Source: Clostridium cylindrosporum DSM 605
Lineage (GTDB): Bacteria; Bacillota; Clostridia; Clostridiales; Caloramatoraceae
Direction of reading: 5' to 3'
Assembly (NCBI RefSeq): GCF_001047375.1
Contig: NZ_LFVU01000026.1
Coordinates: forward strand, 62,001-126,000
DNA: 64,000 nucleotides
Shown here in pieces: positions 26,521-35,641 of this stretch; position 1 is the first letter of the stretch, and the number at the start of each line of letters is the position of its first letter. A model generated the notes under the pieces. It saw nothing but the letters and a program-made list of their open reading frames with translations, was not told the DNA's origin and did no database searches. Position numbers and translations under genes: made by a program.

Positions 26521-26560
26521 AAGAAGGTGTCTAAGAGAATTTTCTCTAACACCTTCTTAT
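26521..26560. terminator. Terminator hairpin for the minus-strand GGDEF/EAL gene
   Basis: AAGAAGGTGT...ACACCTTCTT form a long stem (about 26521-26556) with an inner AGAGAA/TTCTCT stem. T-rich ends on both strands suggest bidirectional use. Confidence 0.7.
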
Positions 26561-26585
26561 TTGTTATAAGTATAAAATATATTTT

Positions 26586-28454
26586 CTAGGATAACTTAGG
26601 AAAGTATGTATTAGGGGAATCAAATACAAATCTACCTTCATTGAATCCCATGTTATTTTTCATCTTAACCTCAAATTTATGTAAAACTCCAGTTAGTATA
26701 GTTCTTTCATTTTCATCAACGGTAAATTCAATACCATATTCATATAGGTCTCCGTGCACCTCTTCTATCCATTTAGGACATCCATATACATTGATTTCCT
26801 CTGCCAAAATTTCTGTTTTAAACTGTAATATAATATTATTCTTTATAGGAAGTCTTATAGTAGAAATAAATCTTAAGCCCCCTGGACCCATATCCTTTAT
26901 CAGGGCTTTTGTATATCCTAAGTTCACCTTTTTATCATTAATTGTTAAAACCGTCATATCAACTTCTAGTAAGTTTATAAAGTTAATTCTAAAAAAATTC
27001 CGCCTTCCCTCAATTGCAGGGTTTTTCACATTAATTGGATTTAATTTTTTCTTAGATAATATTTTTTCGAATTCTTGTATAGGCGTTGGTTCTATGTACA
27101 AATAGCCTTGCCCTGTATGACAATTTAACTTTTTTAAATAGTGCAATTGTTCATCAGTTTCAATTCCCTCTGCCACTAGTTTAACTTTAAGTTCTTGGGC
27201 CATTTTAATTAAACTTTCAATAATTATATCGCTAGTTTTATCTATAGTAACATTTTTGATAAAAGAACTATCTATCTTTAAAATATCTATATTAAGCGAG
27301 TTTAGATATTGTAGGGATGAATAACTCCTTCCAAAGTTATTAAGGGCTACTTGTATTCCATAGGCCCTTAAGCATTTGATATTATGCATTATTTCTTCTT
27401 TATTTTCAAATAGTATGCTTTCTATAATTTCTATAATTAGAAAATTAGGATTTAATTTAAATTCATCTATTATATTTTTAACATTCTCTAGGAAGTTCTT
27501 TTGTTGTAAATGAATACTTGAATAATTAATAGATATCTTTATAGCTGGTAACCCAGAATCAATCCATTTTCTATATGTGTCACATATATCTCTTAGTAAC
27601 CAATTTCCCATGTCAATAATAAATCCTGTTTCATCTGCTATAGATATAAATTCAGAGGGGAACACTAAACCCCATGTTGGATGATCCCAGCGAATTAATG
27701 CTTCAGCTGCTAATATTTCATTGTTTTTTAGTTTAATAATTGGTTGATAATAGACTTTAAACTCACCATTTTTAATAGCTTTTAGAAAGTCATTTCGAAG
27801 TATGAATTGCTTGTAACTTTGGATATTCATTTTAGGGGAATAAAACTTATAACTATTTTTTGCCTCGGTTTTAGCTCTAATTAAAGCCCTATTTGCATAG
27901 TTTTTTAAAGATTCATGATCCTTTCCATCTTCAGGGAAGATACTTACTCCCATACTTACAGTAATGTTTAAATTATGTTGATTTATTATAAAGGGATTTG
28001 AAAATAAATCAATAACCTTTTTAGCTACCCATTCATATTCCCCTATATTACCTAGCCCTGGCACAATAATAGCAAATTGGTCTCCAAAGTAACGAGAAAT
28101 AAATATATCCTCACCTAGGAACATCTTTAATCTATAAGCGATTTCTACTAGAAGATTATCTCCTATACTATAACCTAAAGCATCATTTATATATTTAAAT
28201 CCATCAACATTTAACATCATTAAAGCAAAGGATCTTTCTTTTTCTCTAAATTCTTCACATTGTAGTTTAATTTGTTTTCTAAAAAAGGCACGATGAGGGA
28301 GCTTTGTTAAATAATCATGATTAGAAATGAATTCAATTTTTTTCTCCATTTCCTCTTTTGATAAGTTAAAGTTTTCTTGAGGGTTATCCTTTGGATAAAT
28401 CAAATCATTATTTTTATTATCTTTTTTTAATGAGTTATTGTAAATTGAGGTCAT
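26586..28454 (-). CDS. GGDEF-EAL-PilZ protein with degenerate catalytic motifs
   Basis: The 622-residue protein has three domains: GGDEF (about 45-205), EAL (about 220-470) and a C-terminal PilZ (about 480-600). The GGDEF signature is degenerate, RYFGDQF at 121-127, so diguanylate cyclase activity is doubtful. The EAL domain keeps Glu251-Ala-Leu, Asn310, Glu342, KID at 393-395 and Glu429. But the metal-binding Asp pair of DDFG is Asn372-Asn373, so phosphodiesterase activity is also doubtful. PilZ has the RRNFFR motif (484-489) and DMGPGG, the c-di-GMP-binding elements. No membrane segment. It may be a c-di-GMP receptor rather than an enzyme. The ribosome site AAGGGAG is upstream of the ATG at 28454. 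Confidence 0.88.
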   Translation of the reverse strand: MTSIYNNSLKKDNKNNDLIYPKDNPQENFNLSKEEMEKKIEFISNHDYLTKLPHRAFFRKQIKLQCEEFREKERSFALMMLNVDGFKYINDALGYSIGDNLLVEIAYRLKMFLGEDIFISRYFGDQFAIIVPGLGNIGEYEWVAKKVIDLFSNPFIINQHNLNITVSMGVSIFPEDGKDHESLKNYANRALIRAKTEAKNSYKFYSPKMNIQSYKQFILRNDFLKAIKNGEFKVYYQPIIKLKNNEILAAEALIRWDHPTWGLVFPSEFISIADETGFIIDMGNWLLRDICDTYRKWIDSGLPAIKISINYSSIHLQQKNFLENVKNIIDEFKLNPNFLIIEIIESILFENKEEIMHNIKCLRAYGIQVALNNFGRSYSSLQYLNSLNIDILKIDSSFIKNVTIDKTSDIIIESLIKMAQELKVKLVAEGIETDEQLHYLKKLNCHTGQGYLYIEPTPIQEFEKILSKKKLNPINVKNPAIEGRRNFFRINFINLLEVDMTVLTINDKKVNLGYTKALIKDMGPGGLRFISTIRLPIKNNIILQFKTEILAEEINVYGCPKWIEEVHGDLYEYGIEFTVDENERTILTGVLHKFEVKMKNNMGFNEGRFVFDSPNTYFPKLS

Positions 28455-28624
28455 CTATATTCTCCCTTGTGGATTTTCAAGTTAATTATATTTTATTACT
28501 TTATTATATTAAAATATTTACCTAATATGTACCATGTTACCAATAAGGCTCATACTCAGTCAAGCTATATAAATTGACTTTATTGTCATTAATGTGATAG
28601 AATTCACGTGAAAATTAAATTCTC

Positions 28625-28798
28625 AAATAATGGTTCATTTTAAATTTTAATTTATTATGATAATATGGAATTAGGTTGAAATCCTAAGCGGTCCTGCCGC
28701 CGTATTGACGGAGCTACCTTCATTAAGCCCACTGAGCATAGTGCTTGGGAAGGGGAAGGGATGCGATGATGTCTGAGCCGGAATACATGCCATTATTT
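28625..28798 (+). promoter_or_regulatory. Cobalamin riboswitch 1 (upstream of two in tandem)
   Basis: P1 pairs AAATAATGG (28625-28633) with CCATTATTT (28790-28798). Between lie GGTTGAAATCC, GCGGTCCTGCCGCCGTA, AAGCCCACTG, GGGAAGG, GATGAT and AGCCGGAATACATGCC, the conserved B12-box series in the right order. It points toward the cobalt/cobalamin operon. Confidence 0.88.
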
Positions 28799-28872
28799 TC
28801 TAGGGGAATTTCCTCTAGAGAACTATTAATTCACAGAGTATGAAGAAATAGTTTGCTTACAATAAGGATATG

Positions 28873-28909
28873 CTTATACCCGTTTTTGGTATAGGTGTAG
28901 ATATTTTTT
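28873..28909 (+). terminator. Putative expression-platform terminator of riboswitch 1
   Basis: CTTATACC (28873-28880) pairs with GGTATAGG (28888-28895), followed after 8 nt by TTTTTT. A separate hairpin TCTAGGGGAA/TTCCTCTAGA (28799-28819) lies between and may be part of the switch. Confidence 0.5.
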
Positions 28910-28971
28910 GCAATTATTATGTTTCAGCTTTGGTTGGAACATTTTTTTGTACCAAATTTCAAAATAAAATA

Positions 28972-29136
28972 GGAATAAGTGCAAATGTAAGTGAGTCACT
29001 TAATTAGGAAGCAGGTGGGAATCCTGCACTGTCCCGCAACTGTATTAGAAGAGTACAAGTAATTATGCCACTGGGAAACTGGGAAGGCTACTTTGTATGA
29101 TGAGGCTTAAGTCAGGATATTAATATTTTGCATTTT
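28972..29136 (+). promoter_or_regulatory. Cobalamin riboswitch 2 (proximal to cbiM)
   Basis: The classic series is GGAAGCAGGTGGGAATCC, TGTCCCGCAACTGTA, GCCACTGGG, GGGAAGGC, GATGAGGCTTAAGTCAGGAT. P1 is formed by TGCAAAT (28980-28986) and ATTTTGCA (29125-29132). Adenosylcobalamin binding should lower expression of the following operon. Confidence 0.95.
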
Positions 29137-29187
29137 ATATTCTCTACGATGGATAGGGGGTGTAGTAGGTAGTTTTATACCTTTTTC

Positions 29188-29222
29188 TACACTTATCTCT
29201 ATGATAGGTGTATTTTTGTTTC
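29188..29222 (+). terminator. Riboswitch 2 terminator with competing antiterminator
   Basis: TACACTTATC (29188-29197) pairs with GATAGGTGTA (29203-29212), followed by TTTTTGTTTCT. The left arm can instead pair with GATA/TGTAG upstream (about 29152-29166), around an AGGTA/TACCT hairpin. This gives a mutually exclusive antiterminator. Confidence 0.8.
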
Positions 29223-29245
29223 TAATTAATAATTGGAGGTTAAAC

Positions 29246-29989
29246 ATGGGAAAGATAGATTTTAAAAAGCTAATTTTAAGGTGCTTTTCACTTATGGCAT
29301 TAATCTTAGTAGTTCCTATTATGAATGCTAATGCTATGCATATAATGGAAGGTTACCTGCCACCTGTTTGGAGTATTAGCTGGGGAGTTCTATGTATACC
29401 CTTCATAGTTTTAGGATTTTTATCTATTAAGAAGAAGGTTTCTAATTCTTCTAGGATGCTTTTAATTCTAGCTATGTGTGGGGCATTTGCATTTGTACTG
29501 TCATCCCTTAAGATTCCATCAGTTACTGGAAGTTGTTCACATCCAACTGGTGTAGGTCTTGGAACGGTATTATTCGGACCACTTGCTATGTCGGTTATTG
29601 GCGTTATAGTTCTTTTGTTTCAGGCAATTTTACTTGCACATGGAGGGATTACAACTCTTGGGGCCAATACATTCTCTATGGCAATCGCAGGACCTTTCAT
29701 AGCATATGGAGTGTACATTCTATGTAAAAGGGTAGGAGTTAAAAAGGAGATAGGTGTTTTCTTTGCAGCTTTTCTAGGTGATATATTTACATACATGGTG
29801 ACTTCAGGACAACTTGCACTTGCATTTCCAGATGCAACCGGTGGAGTAATAGGGTCCCTAGTTAAGTTTTTAGGTATATTCGCTATAACTCAACTTCCTT
29901 TAGCTATGATCGAAGGGTTACTAACTGTAATAGTGTACAATGGAATCCAAAAGTACTGTTCAGATGAGCTGAATATGTTATCAGTATAA
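29246..29989 (+). CDS. cbiM: Cobalt ECF transporter substrate-binding membrane subunit CbiM
   Basis: The 247-residue membrane protein ends its signal segment in NAMHIMEGYLPP, where the new N-terminal Met-His binds the metal, as in CbiM/NikM proteins. About seven membrane segments follow. The start is ATG 29246, behind TTGGAGG. An in-frame ATG at 29201 lies inside the riboswitch terminator and cannot be used. It leads the cbiMNQO importer set and the whole cobalamin operon, which tandem B12 riboswitches control. Confidence 0.95.
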   Translation: MGKIDFKKLILRCFSLMALILVVPIMNANAMHIMEGYLPPVWSISWGVLCIPFIVLGFLSIKKKVSNSSRMLLILAMCGAFAFVLSSLKIPSVTGSCSHPTGVGLGTVLFGPLAMSVIGVIVLLFQAILLAHGGITTLGANTFSMAIAGPFIAYGVYILCKRVGVKKEIGVFFAAFLGDIFTYMVTSGQLALAFPDATGGVIGSLVKFLGIFAITQLPLAMIEGLLTVIVYNGIQKYCSDELNMLSV

Positions 29990-30005
29990 TAAGGGGGAAG
30001 ACGTT

Positions 30006-30293
30006 ATGAAGCTATGGAAAAAGAATATTATAATGCTCTTAATAGCTGGGGCTATAGCAGTTATTCCTTTACTTATAAATAAAGGTGCAGAATTTGGGGG
30101 AGCTGATGGAAAGGCTAAGGATGCCATAACTCAGATTAAACCAGGCTATAAGCCTTGGGCAGATTCCCTTTTCCAGCCACCAAGTACAGAGGTAGAGTCA
30201 TTATTATTTGCTCTTCAAGCTGCGCTTGGAGCAGGGTTTCTAGGATTTGCATTTGGAAGACTATCTGTTAAAAATAAGGAGAATAATAAATAA
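30006..30293 (+). CDS. cbiN: Cobalt transporter auxiliary subunit CbiN
   Basis: The 95-residue protein has two membrane helices. The extracellular loop carries EFGGADGKAKDAI and KPWADSLFQPPSTEVESLLF, the CbiN family pattern. CbiN associates with CbiM and is needed for cobalt uptake. Its stop overlaps the cbiQ start by one base. Confidence 0.94.
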   Translation: MKLWKKNIIMLLIAGAIAVIPLLINKGAEFGGADGKAKDAITQIKPGYKPWADSLFQPPSTEVESLLFALQAALGAGFLGFAFGRLSVKNKENNK

Positions 30294-31072
30294 TGATAGG
30301 AATTGATAAATATGCGTACCTCTCGAAAATTTCTAGACTAAACCCTAAGGGTAAGCTTTTATTTAGTATGTTGCCACTATTAATATGCATATTTTCTAAT
30401 TCCTTTATAGTGAGTATTTTGACGATAATTATAATGACATATGCCACCTTAGTATGGGGTGGCATATCATATAAGGTATTTTTGAAATTAATTCTCATTC
30501 CAATTGGATTCTTATTTATAGGATCAGCAACTATTATGATTAATAGGTTTAATCTAGGTAGCCCCTTATTAATAGGGGTTAGTTTAGGAAGTTACTCCTA
30601 TGGAATAAGTTATGATACTTTGATGAAGGGACTACTTATAACACTTAAGTCCCTAGGAGCTGTAAGCTGCATGTACTTTTTTTCTCTTAATACTCCTATG
30701 AATGATTTCTTTAATCTACTTAGGAAAACAAAACTTCCTGTTTTACTAATTGAATTAATGGAGCTTATGTATAGATTTATATTTATTATATGGGAAGAGG
30801 GAGAAAAGATTTACATAGCTAAGTCATCAAGGCTTGGGTATCTTGGATTTAAGAACCAGATGTATTCAACTGGAGAATTAATAAGTTCACTATTCTTAAG
30901 ATCATTTAGAAGAATTGATACTATAAATGCAGCACTTGAATCAAGGGGCTTTGATGGAAGTCTTGATACTTTAGTAGAAGAATATAGTCCGTGTAAGTGG
31001 TTAAATATATACACAGTATTAGTTTGTATAATTTTGATTATTTCCTATATAGTAGAAAGGTTATTGTTTTAA
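30293..31072 (+). CDS. cbiQ: ECF transporter transmembrane subunit CbiQ
   Basis: The 259-residue T component has several membrane helices and the coupling motif AALESRGFDG that docks on the ATPase. It overlaps cbiN and cbiO by single bases (TAATG junctions), so translation is coupled. It links CbiM/N to the CbiO ATPase. Confidence 0.93.
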   Translation: MIGIDKYAYLSKISRLNPKGKLLFSMLPLLICIFSNSFIVSILTIIIMTYATLVWGGISYKVFLKLILIPIGFLFIGSATIMINRFNLGSPLLIGVSLGSYSYGISYDTLMKGLLITLKSLGAVSCMYFFSLNTPMNDFFNLLRKTKLPVLLIELMELMYRFIFIIWEEGEKIYIAKSSRLGYLGFKNQMYSTGELISSLFLRSFRRIDTINAALESRGFDGSLDTLVEEYSPCKWLNIYTVLVCIILIISYIVERLLF

Positions 31073-31923
31073 TGAGTATATTAGAAACTAGAAATTTATG
31101 TTACTTCTATGAAGATGATAAAATGGCACTTGATAATGTAAATATGATTTTCAAAAAAGGAAGAACAACAGCAATCCTAGGTGGAAATGGAGCAGGAAAG
31201 TCTACTTTATTTCTTAACCTTAATGGGGTTTTAAAGCCTAAGGGTGGAGAGGTTTTCTTTAATGGAACCCCTGTAAAGTATGATAAAAAAGGCCTTATAG
31301 ATATAAGGAAGAAAATCGGAATAGTTTTTCAAGATCCTGAGAATCAGCTATTTTCCTCTAGTGTTAGACGTGATATTTCCTTTGGACCTATGAAAATGGG
31401 ACTTAGTAAAAATGAAGTAGAGGAAAGAGTAGAAAAGGCAATAAGGGATACTGGGATAGAGCATATAGCAGATAAGCCAACCCATGCACTAAGTTTCGGA
31501 CAGAAGAAAAGAGTTGCTATAGCAGGTGTTCTTGTTATGAATCCAGAGGTTATAATACTTGATGAACCAACAGCTGGGCTTGACCCACAGGGGGTTAGTG
31601 AAATTCTAAATCTACTTGATGATATAAAAAAGCAGAATAATATCTCACTTATTATAGCAACACATGAAATTGACATTGTACCACTATATTGTGATGACGC
31701 CTATGTAATGAATAGGGGGAAGGTAGTACACTCAGGTTCTGTGAAGGAAATGTTTAATAATCCTGAGGTTCTTCGAGAAAACTACCTTAGACTTCCAAGA
31801 ATTGCTCATTTAATGGAGGTTCTTAAAAATAAGGATAATTTAGATGTTGATACCTCAGCTTCGACTATAGCCCAAGGTAGAAAAACTATTAATGAATTGA
31901 TTAACAATATAAGGAATAATTAA
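31072..31923 (+). CDS. cbiO: Cobalt ECF transporter ATPase CbiO
   Basis: The 283-residue ABC ATPase has Walker A GGNGAGKST, Q-loop VFQDPENQLFSSSV, signature ALSFGQKKRVAIAG, Walker B VIILDEPTAGLDP and His switch IATHEIDIV. I take ATG 31072, which overlaps the cbiQ stop. A longer reading from 30997 lies inside cbiQ without need. It powers cobalt uptake for the corrin genes downstream. Confidence 0.94.
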   Translation: MSILETRNLCYFYEDDKMALDNVNMIFKKGRTTAILGGNGAGKSTLFLNLNGVLKPKGGEVFFNGTPVKYDKKGLIDIRKKIGIVFQDPENQLFSSSVRRDISFGPMKMGLSKNEVEERVEKAIRDTGIEHIADKPTHALSFGQKKRVAIAGVLVMNPEVIILDEPTAGLDPQGVSEILNLLDDIKKQNNISLIIATHEIDIVPLYCDDAYVMNRGKVVHSGSVKEMFNNPEVLRENYLRLPRIAHLMEVLKNKDNLDVDTSASTIAQGRKTINELINNIRNN

Positions 31924-31992
31924 TAGAATTATAATTTGAACTACATAAGTCCTATAAGTATAATAGGAAATATAGCCAAGGGAGAGATTTAA

Positions 31993-33138
31993 TTGAGCCA
32001 AATTGAGGAATATATCTATAAGGATAATAAGAAGCTTCGTTTAGGATACACTACAGGAAGTTGTGCCGCTGCTGCTGCAAAGGCAGCATCTATAATGCTC
32101 CTTTCAGGTTCAGATATAAAATATGTAGATTTAATGACTCCTAAGGGGATAGGATTAAAGCTTAAGGTTTTAGAGATTAATAAATCAGATGAGTATGTAT
32201 CCTGTGCTATTCAAAAGGATAGTGGAGATGATCCTGATATTACAAATGGGATGCTAATCTTTGCAAAGGTGAGAAAGATAGATGAACCAAAGGTTGTAAT
32301 TGATGGAGGAATAGGAGTTGGTAGAGTCACTAAAAAGGGACTTGAACAGGCCATAGGTGAGGCTGCAATTAATAGAGTTCCTAGAAGTATGATAGAAAAT
32401 GAGGTTAAGTCTATTATAGAGGAACTTGAATATAAAGGTGGAATAGAGGCTGTAATTTCTATCCCTAAGGGTGAGGAGATTGCTAGAAAGACCTTTAATC
32501 CAAGGCTTGGAATAGTAGGTGGAATTTCAATTCTAGGAACAAGTGGAATAGTTGAACCTATGAGTGAAAAAGCTCTAACAGATTCTATAAGAATTGAAAT
32601 GAAGATGCTCCATGAAAATGGTGCAGAGTATGTTTTAGTGACACCTGGAAACTACGGTGAGGCATTTGCAAGTGAAACACTTGGAATAGATATAGAAGAC
32701 TCTGTAAAGTGTAGCAACTTTGTAGGTGATGTATTAGATTATGCCTTAGAGTTTAAGTTTAAAGGAATTCTTCTAATAGGTCATGTTGGAAAGTTTGTGA
32801 AACTATCTGGGGGAATTATGAATACCCACTCAAGATATGCAGATTGTAGAGTTGAGATTCTTACAGCAAATGCAGCACTTGAGGGAGCAGATAGGTCTAC
32901 CTTAGAGAAAATAATGAACAGCATAACAACAGATGATGCTATAGAATATTTAGATAAGGCTGGTTTAAGAGAAGATGTATTTAGTAGAATAGGGGAAAAA
33001 ATAGATTATCATATTAATCAAAGGGTATATAATGAACTTAAAGTAGGTGCAATTGTTTTCTCTAACAAATACGGACTACTATGTGAAACAAAGCATTCAA
33101 AGGAGTTAATCAAACACTTTAGGATAAGGGAGATATAA
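31993..33138 (+). CDS. cbiD: Cobalt-precorrin-5B C1-methyltransferase CbiD
   Basis: The 381-residue protein begins with the family motif RLGYTTGSCAAAAAKAA, then MTPKGIGL, IQKDSGDDPDITNG and GGIGVGRVTKKGL. It methylates C1 of cobalt-precorrin-5B in the anaerobic route. TTG 31993 follows GGGAGAG. It starts the biosynthetic block 69 nt after cbiO. Confidence 0.96.
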   Translation: MSQIEEYIYKDNKKLRLGYTTGSCAAAAAKAASIMLLSGSDIKYVDLMTPKGIGLKLKVLEINKSDEYVSCAIQKDSGDDPDITNGMLIFAKVRKIDEPKVVIDGGIGVGRVTKKGLEQAIGEAAINRVPRSMIENEVKSIIEELEYKGGIEAVISIPKGEEIARKTFNPRLGIVGGISILGTSGIVEPMSEKALTDSIRIEMKMLHENGAEYVLVTPGNYGEAFASETLGIDIEDSVKCSNFVGDVLDYALEFKFKGILLIGHVGKFVKLSGGIMNTHSRYADCRVEILTANAALEGADRSTLEKIMNSITTDDAIEYLDKAGLREDVFSRIGEKIDYHINQRVYNELKVGAIVFSNKYGLLCETKHSKELIKHFRIREI

Positions 33139-33140
33139 TT

Positions 33141-33839
33141 ATGGAAAATGGGAAACTTTATGGAGTAGGGGTAGGCCCTGGGGACCCAGAGCTTATAACC
33201 TTAAAGGCAGTAAATACTATAAGAAAATGTGATATAATCGCAGTTCCAAGATCAGGGGAAAGTGAAAAGGTTGCATTTAGCATCGCTAAAGGTGCAGTTA
33301 ATGATATAGAATGTAAGGAAATAGTTGAGATAGATATGCCAATGACTAGAGATAAGGATATTCTAAATGCTAGTCATGAGGCAGGGGCAAATATACTAAT
33401 AGATTTAATTAAAAAGGGAAAGAATATAGCATTTCTAACACTAGGAGATCCGTGTATATATTCTACATATATCTATATTCACAAACGCGTGTTAAGTAAG
33501 GGCTATAGTGCTGAAATAATCCCTGGGGTTCCTTCATTTTGTGCAGTAGCAGCAAGATTAAACGAAGGTCTTGTTGAAGGGGCAGAGCCACTTCACATAA
33601 TACCTGCATCATATAAAGGTGCAAGTGAAGGACTAGACTTTAAGGGGACTAAGGTTCTTATGAAAACGGGAAGATCGATAAATAAGGTTAAGGAGTCTCT
33701 TAAGGAAAAGGGACTATATGAAAATGCTAAAATGGTTCAAAGATGTACAATGGATGGAGAGGCTGTTTTTGATAGCCTTGATGATGTAGATGAAAGTTCA
33801 AGCTATTTTTCTATAATAGTTGTAAAGGATAAGGAGTAG
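33141..33839 (+). CDS. cbiL: Cobalt-precorrin-2 C20-methyltransferase CbiL
   Basis: The 232-residue SAM-dependent tetrapyrrole methylase begins GVGVGPGDPELITLKAVNTI and contains FLTLGDPCIYSTYIYI and IIPGVPSFCAVAARL, which mark the CbiL/CobI branch. It adds a methyl group at C20. It begins 2 nt after the cbiD stop. Confidence 0.95.
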   Translation: MENGKLYGVGVGPGDPELITLKAVNTIRKCDIIAVPRSGESEKVAFSIAKGAVNDIECKEIVEIDMPMTRDKDILNASHEAGANILIDLIKKGKNIAFLTLGDPCIYSTYIYIHKRVLSKGYSAEIIPGVPSFCAVAARLNEGLVEGAEPLHIIPASYKGASEGLDFKGTKVLMKTGRSINKVKESLKEKGLYENAKMVQRCTMDGEAVFDSLDDVDESSSYFSIIVVKDKE

Positions 33840-33844
33840 GGAAT

Positions 33845-34600
33845 ATGATACATTTTGTTGGTGCAGGTCCAGGAGCAGTGGATTTAATTACAGTTAGAGG
33901 AAAAACTTTACTTGAGGCAGCTGATGTAATAATATATGCAGGTTCACTTGTGAACCCTGAGCTTTTAACATATAAGAAGGAAAGCTGCAGGGTTTATAAT
34001 AGTGCTAAGATGACCCTTGATGAAGTTATAGATGTTATGAAGGAGTCAACAGATAATGGTGAAATGGTCGTAAGACTTCATACAGGGGACCCTAGTATAT
34101 ATGGTGCAATTAGAGAGCAAATGGATAGACTAGATACACTTAATATAGAGTACAATGTGACTCCAGGTGTTAGCTCGTTTTTCGGTGCAGCTGCAACTCT
34201 TAAAAAGGAGTACACACTTCCAAATGTGTCACAAACAGTTATTATAACTCGTATGGCAGGAAGAACTCCAGTACCTGAAAAAGAGGAAATAGCTCTACTT
34301 GCTAGTCACAATGCTACAATGGTTATATTCCTAAGTACAGGAATGCTTGAAGCTCTTCGTGAAAGACTTTTAGTTGGAGGATACAGAAAGGATACACCAG
34401 CGGCTATTGTTTATAAGGCTACTTGGGATGATGAGAAAAAGTTCATATGTACAGTTGATACACTGCCAGAGGTTGCTCGTGAAAACAATATTACTAAAAC
34501 AGCTTTAATAATAGTTGGTGACTTTCTTGGAAACGAATATGAGCTATCAAAGCTATATGACCCAAGCTTTACACATGAGTTTAGAGAGGCGAGTAAGTAA
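33845..34600 (+). CDS. cbiF: Cobalt-precorrin-4 C11-methyltransferase CbiF
   Basis: The 251-residue tetrapyrrole methylase has HFVGAGPGAVDLITVRG, VIIYAGSLVNPELL and RLHTGDPSIYGAIREQMD, the CbiF/CobM signature. It methylates C11. It sits 5 nt after cbiL, and cbiG starts directly after its stop. Confidence 0.96.
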   Translation: MIHFVGAGPGAVDLITVRGKTLLEAADVIIYAGSLVNPELLTYKKESCRVYNSAKMTLDEVIDVMKESTDNGEMVVRLHTGDPSIYGAIREQMDRLDTLNIEYNVTPGVSSFFGAAATLKKEYTLPNVSQTVIITRMAGRTPVPEKEEIALLASHNATMVIFLSTGMLEALRERLLVGGYRKDTPAAIVYKATWDDEKKFICTVDTLPEVARENNITKTALIIVGDFLGNEYELSKLYDPSFTHEFREASK

Positions 34601-35641
34601 ATGAAAATAGCAGTAGTATCCTTTACTAGAAATGGAGCAAAGCTAACTAAAAGTATTAGCTTAAAGTTAGCTTCAAGTAACGATGTAGAAGGCTACACAC
34701 TGGAGAAATTCTCTAAGGAATATGATTTAAATACTATAAGTAGTGGACTTAAAGCTTGGACAGAGGATATGTTTGCATCAAGGAATGCTATTGTATTTGT
34801 AGGTGCCTGTGGTATAGCAGTAAGGTCCATTGCACCTTTTATAAAGGATAAAACAAAGGACCCTGCTGTTATAGTAGTAGATGAACTAGGAAGACATGTT
34901 ATATCACTACTTTCTGGACATATAGGGGGAGCTAATTCCCTAGCTACTACAATAGCTACTATAACAGGGGGAGAGGCTATAATATCTACTGCAACGGATA
35001 TTAATAATAGGTTTTCAGTTGATACCTTTGCTAAGGCAAATGACCTATACATAAGTGATATGGCTATTGCAAAGGAGGTTTCATCTAGGGTACTTGAAAA
35101 TGAGAAAATAGGATTACTATGTGACTTTAGTATAGACTCTAATATCCATAGTGACTTAAAGCTAACCACTTCAAGTGATATTGGGATTGCAATTACACTA
35201 GATGATATGAAAAAGCCATATAAGAGAACACTATCTCTTATTCCAAGGATAGTGTCCCTTGGAATAGGATGTAGAAGGAATACTCCACTTGAAAACATTG
35301 AGGAGTTAGTACTTAAGACTCTTAAGGAAAATAATATATCACTTAAAGGTGTTAGAAATGTTTCATCAATTAACATTAAAGCAGATGAAAAGGGATTAGT
35401 TGATTTTTGTACTAAGTACAACTTAAACTTTATAACATTTACACCTGATGAGCTTAATGAGGCAAAAGGAGATTTTACGAGGTCTGGCTTTGTTAAAAGC
35501 ATTACTGGGGTAGATAATGTATGTGAAAGAGCAGCGGTGCTTGGGAGTGACAATGGTAGTTTAATTATTAGGAAGACATGTAGAAATTCTGTTACACTAG
35601 CAGTAGCAGTTAAGAAATGGGGTGCTGATTTTGAAGGTTAG
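34601..35641 (+). CDS. cbiG: Cobalt-precorrin-5A hydrolase CbiG
   Basis: The 346-residue protein has the CbiG pattern: an N-terminal domain with FVGACGIAVRSIAPFIKDKT, then DELGRHVISLLSGHIGGANS, and a C-terminal domain starting at SLGIGCRRNTP. It opens the ring-A delta-lactone and releases acetaldehyde during ring contraction. The end overlaps the start of hemA. Confidence 0.96.
   Translation: MKIAVVSFTRNGAKLTKSISLKLASSNDVEGYTLEKFSKEYDLNTISSGLKAWTEDMFASRNAIVFVGACGIAVRSIAPFIKDKTKDPAVIVVDELGRHVISLLSGHIGGANSLATTIATITGGEAIISTATDINNRFSVDTFAKANDLYISDMAIAKEVSSRVLENEKIGLLCDFSIDSNIHSDLKLTTSSDIGIAITLDDMKKPYKRTLSLIPRIVSLGIGCRRNTPLENIEELVLKTLKENNISLKGVRNVSSINIKADEKGLVDFCTKYNLNFITFTPDELNEAKGDFTRSGFVKSITGVDNVCERAAVLGSDNGSLIIRKTCRNSVTLAVAVKKWGADFEG

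Noticed and set aside
29201-29245. N-terminal extension of CbiM from ATG 29201
   Set aside because: That ATG lies in the riboswitch terminator loop and has no ribosome site; ATG 29246 has a good one and gives the normal CbiM start.
34693-35553. Long minus-strand frame opposite cbiG (286 codons)
   Set aside because: Antisense shadow of a coding strand with strong codon bias; Ser/Leu-rich, with no motif and no ribosome site.
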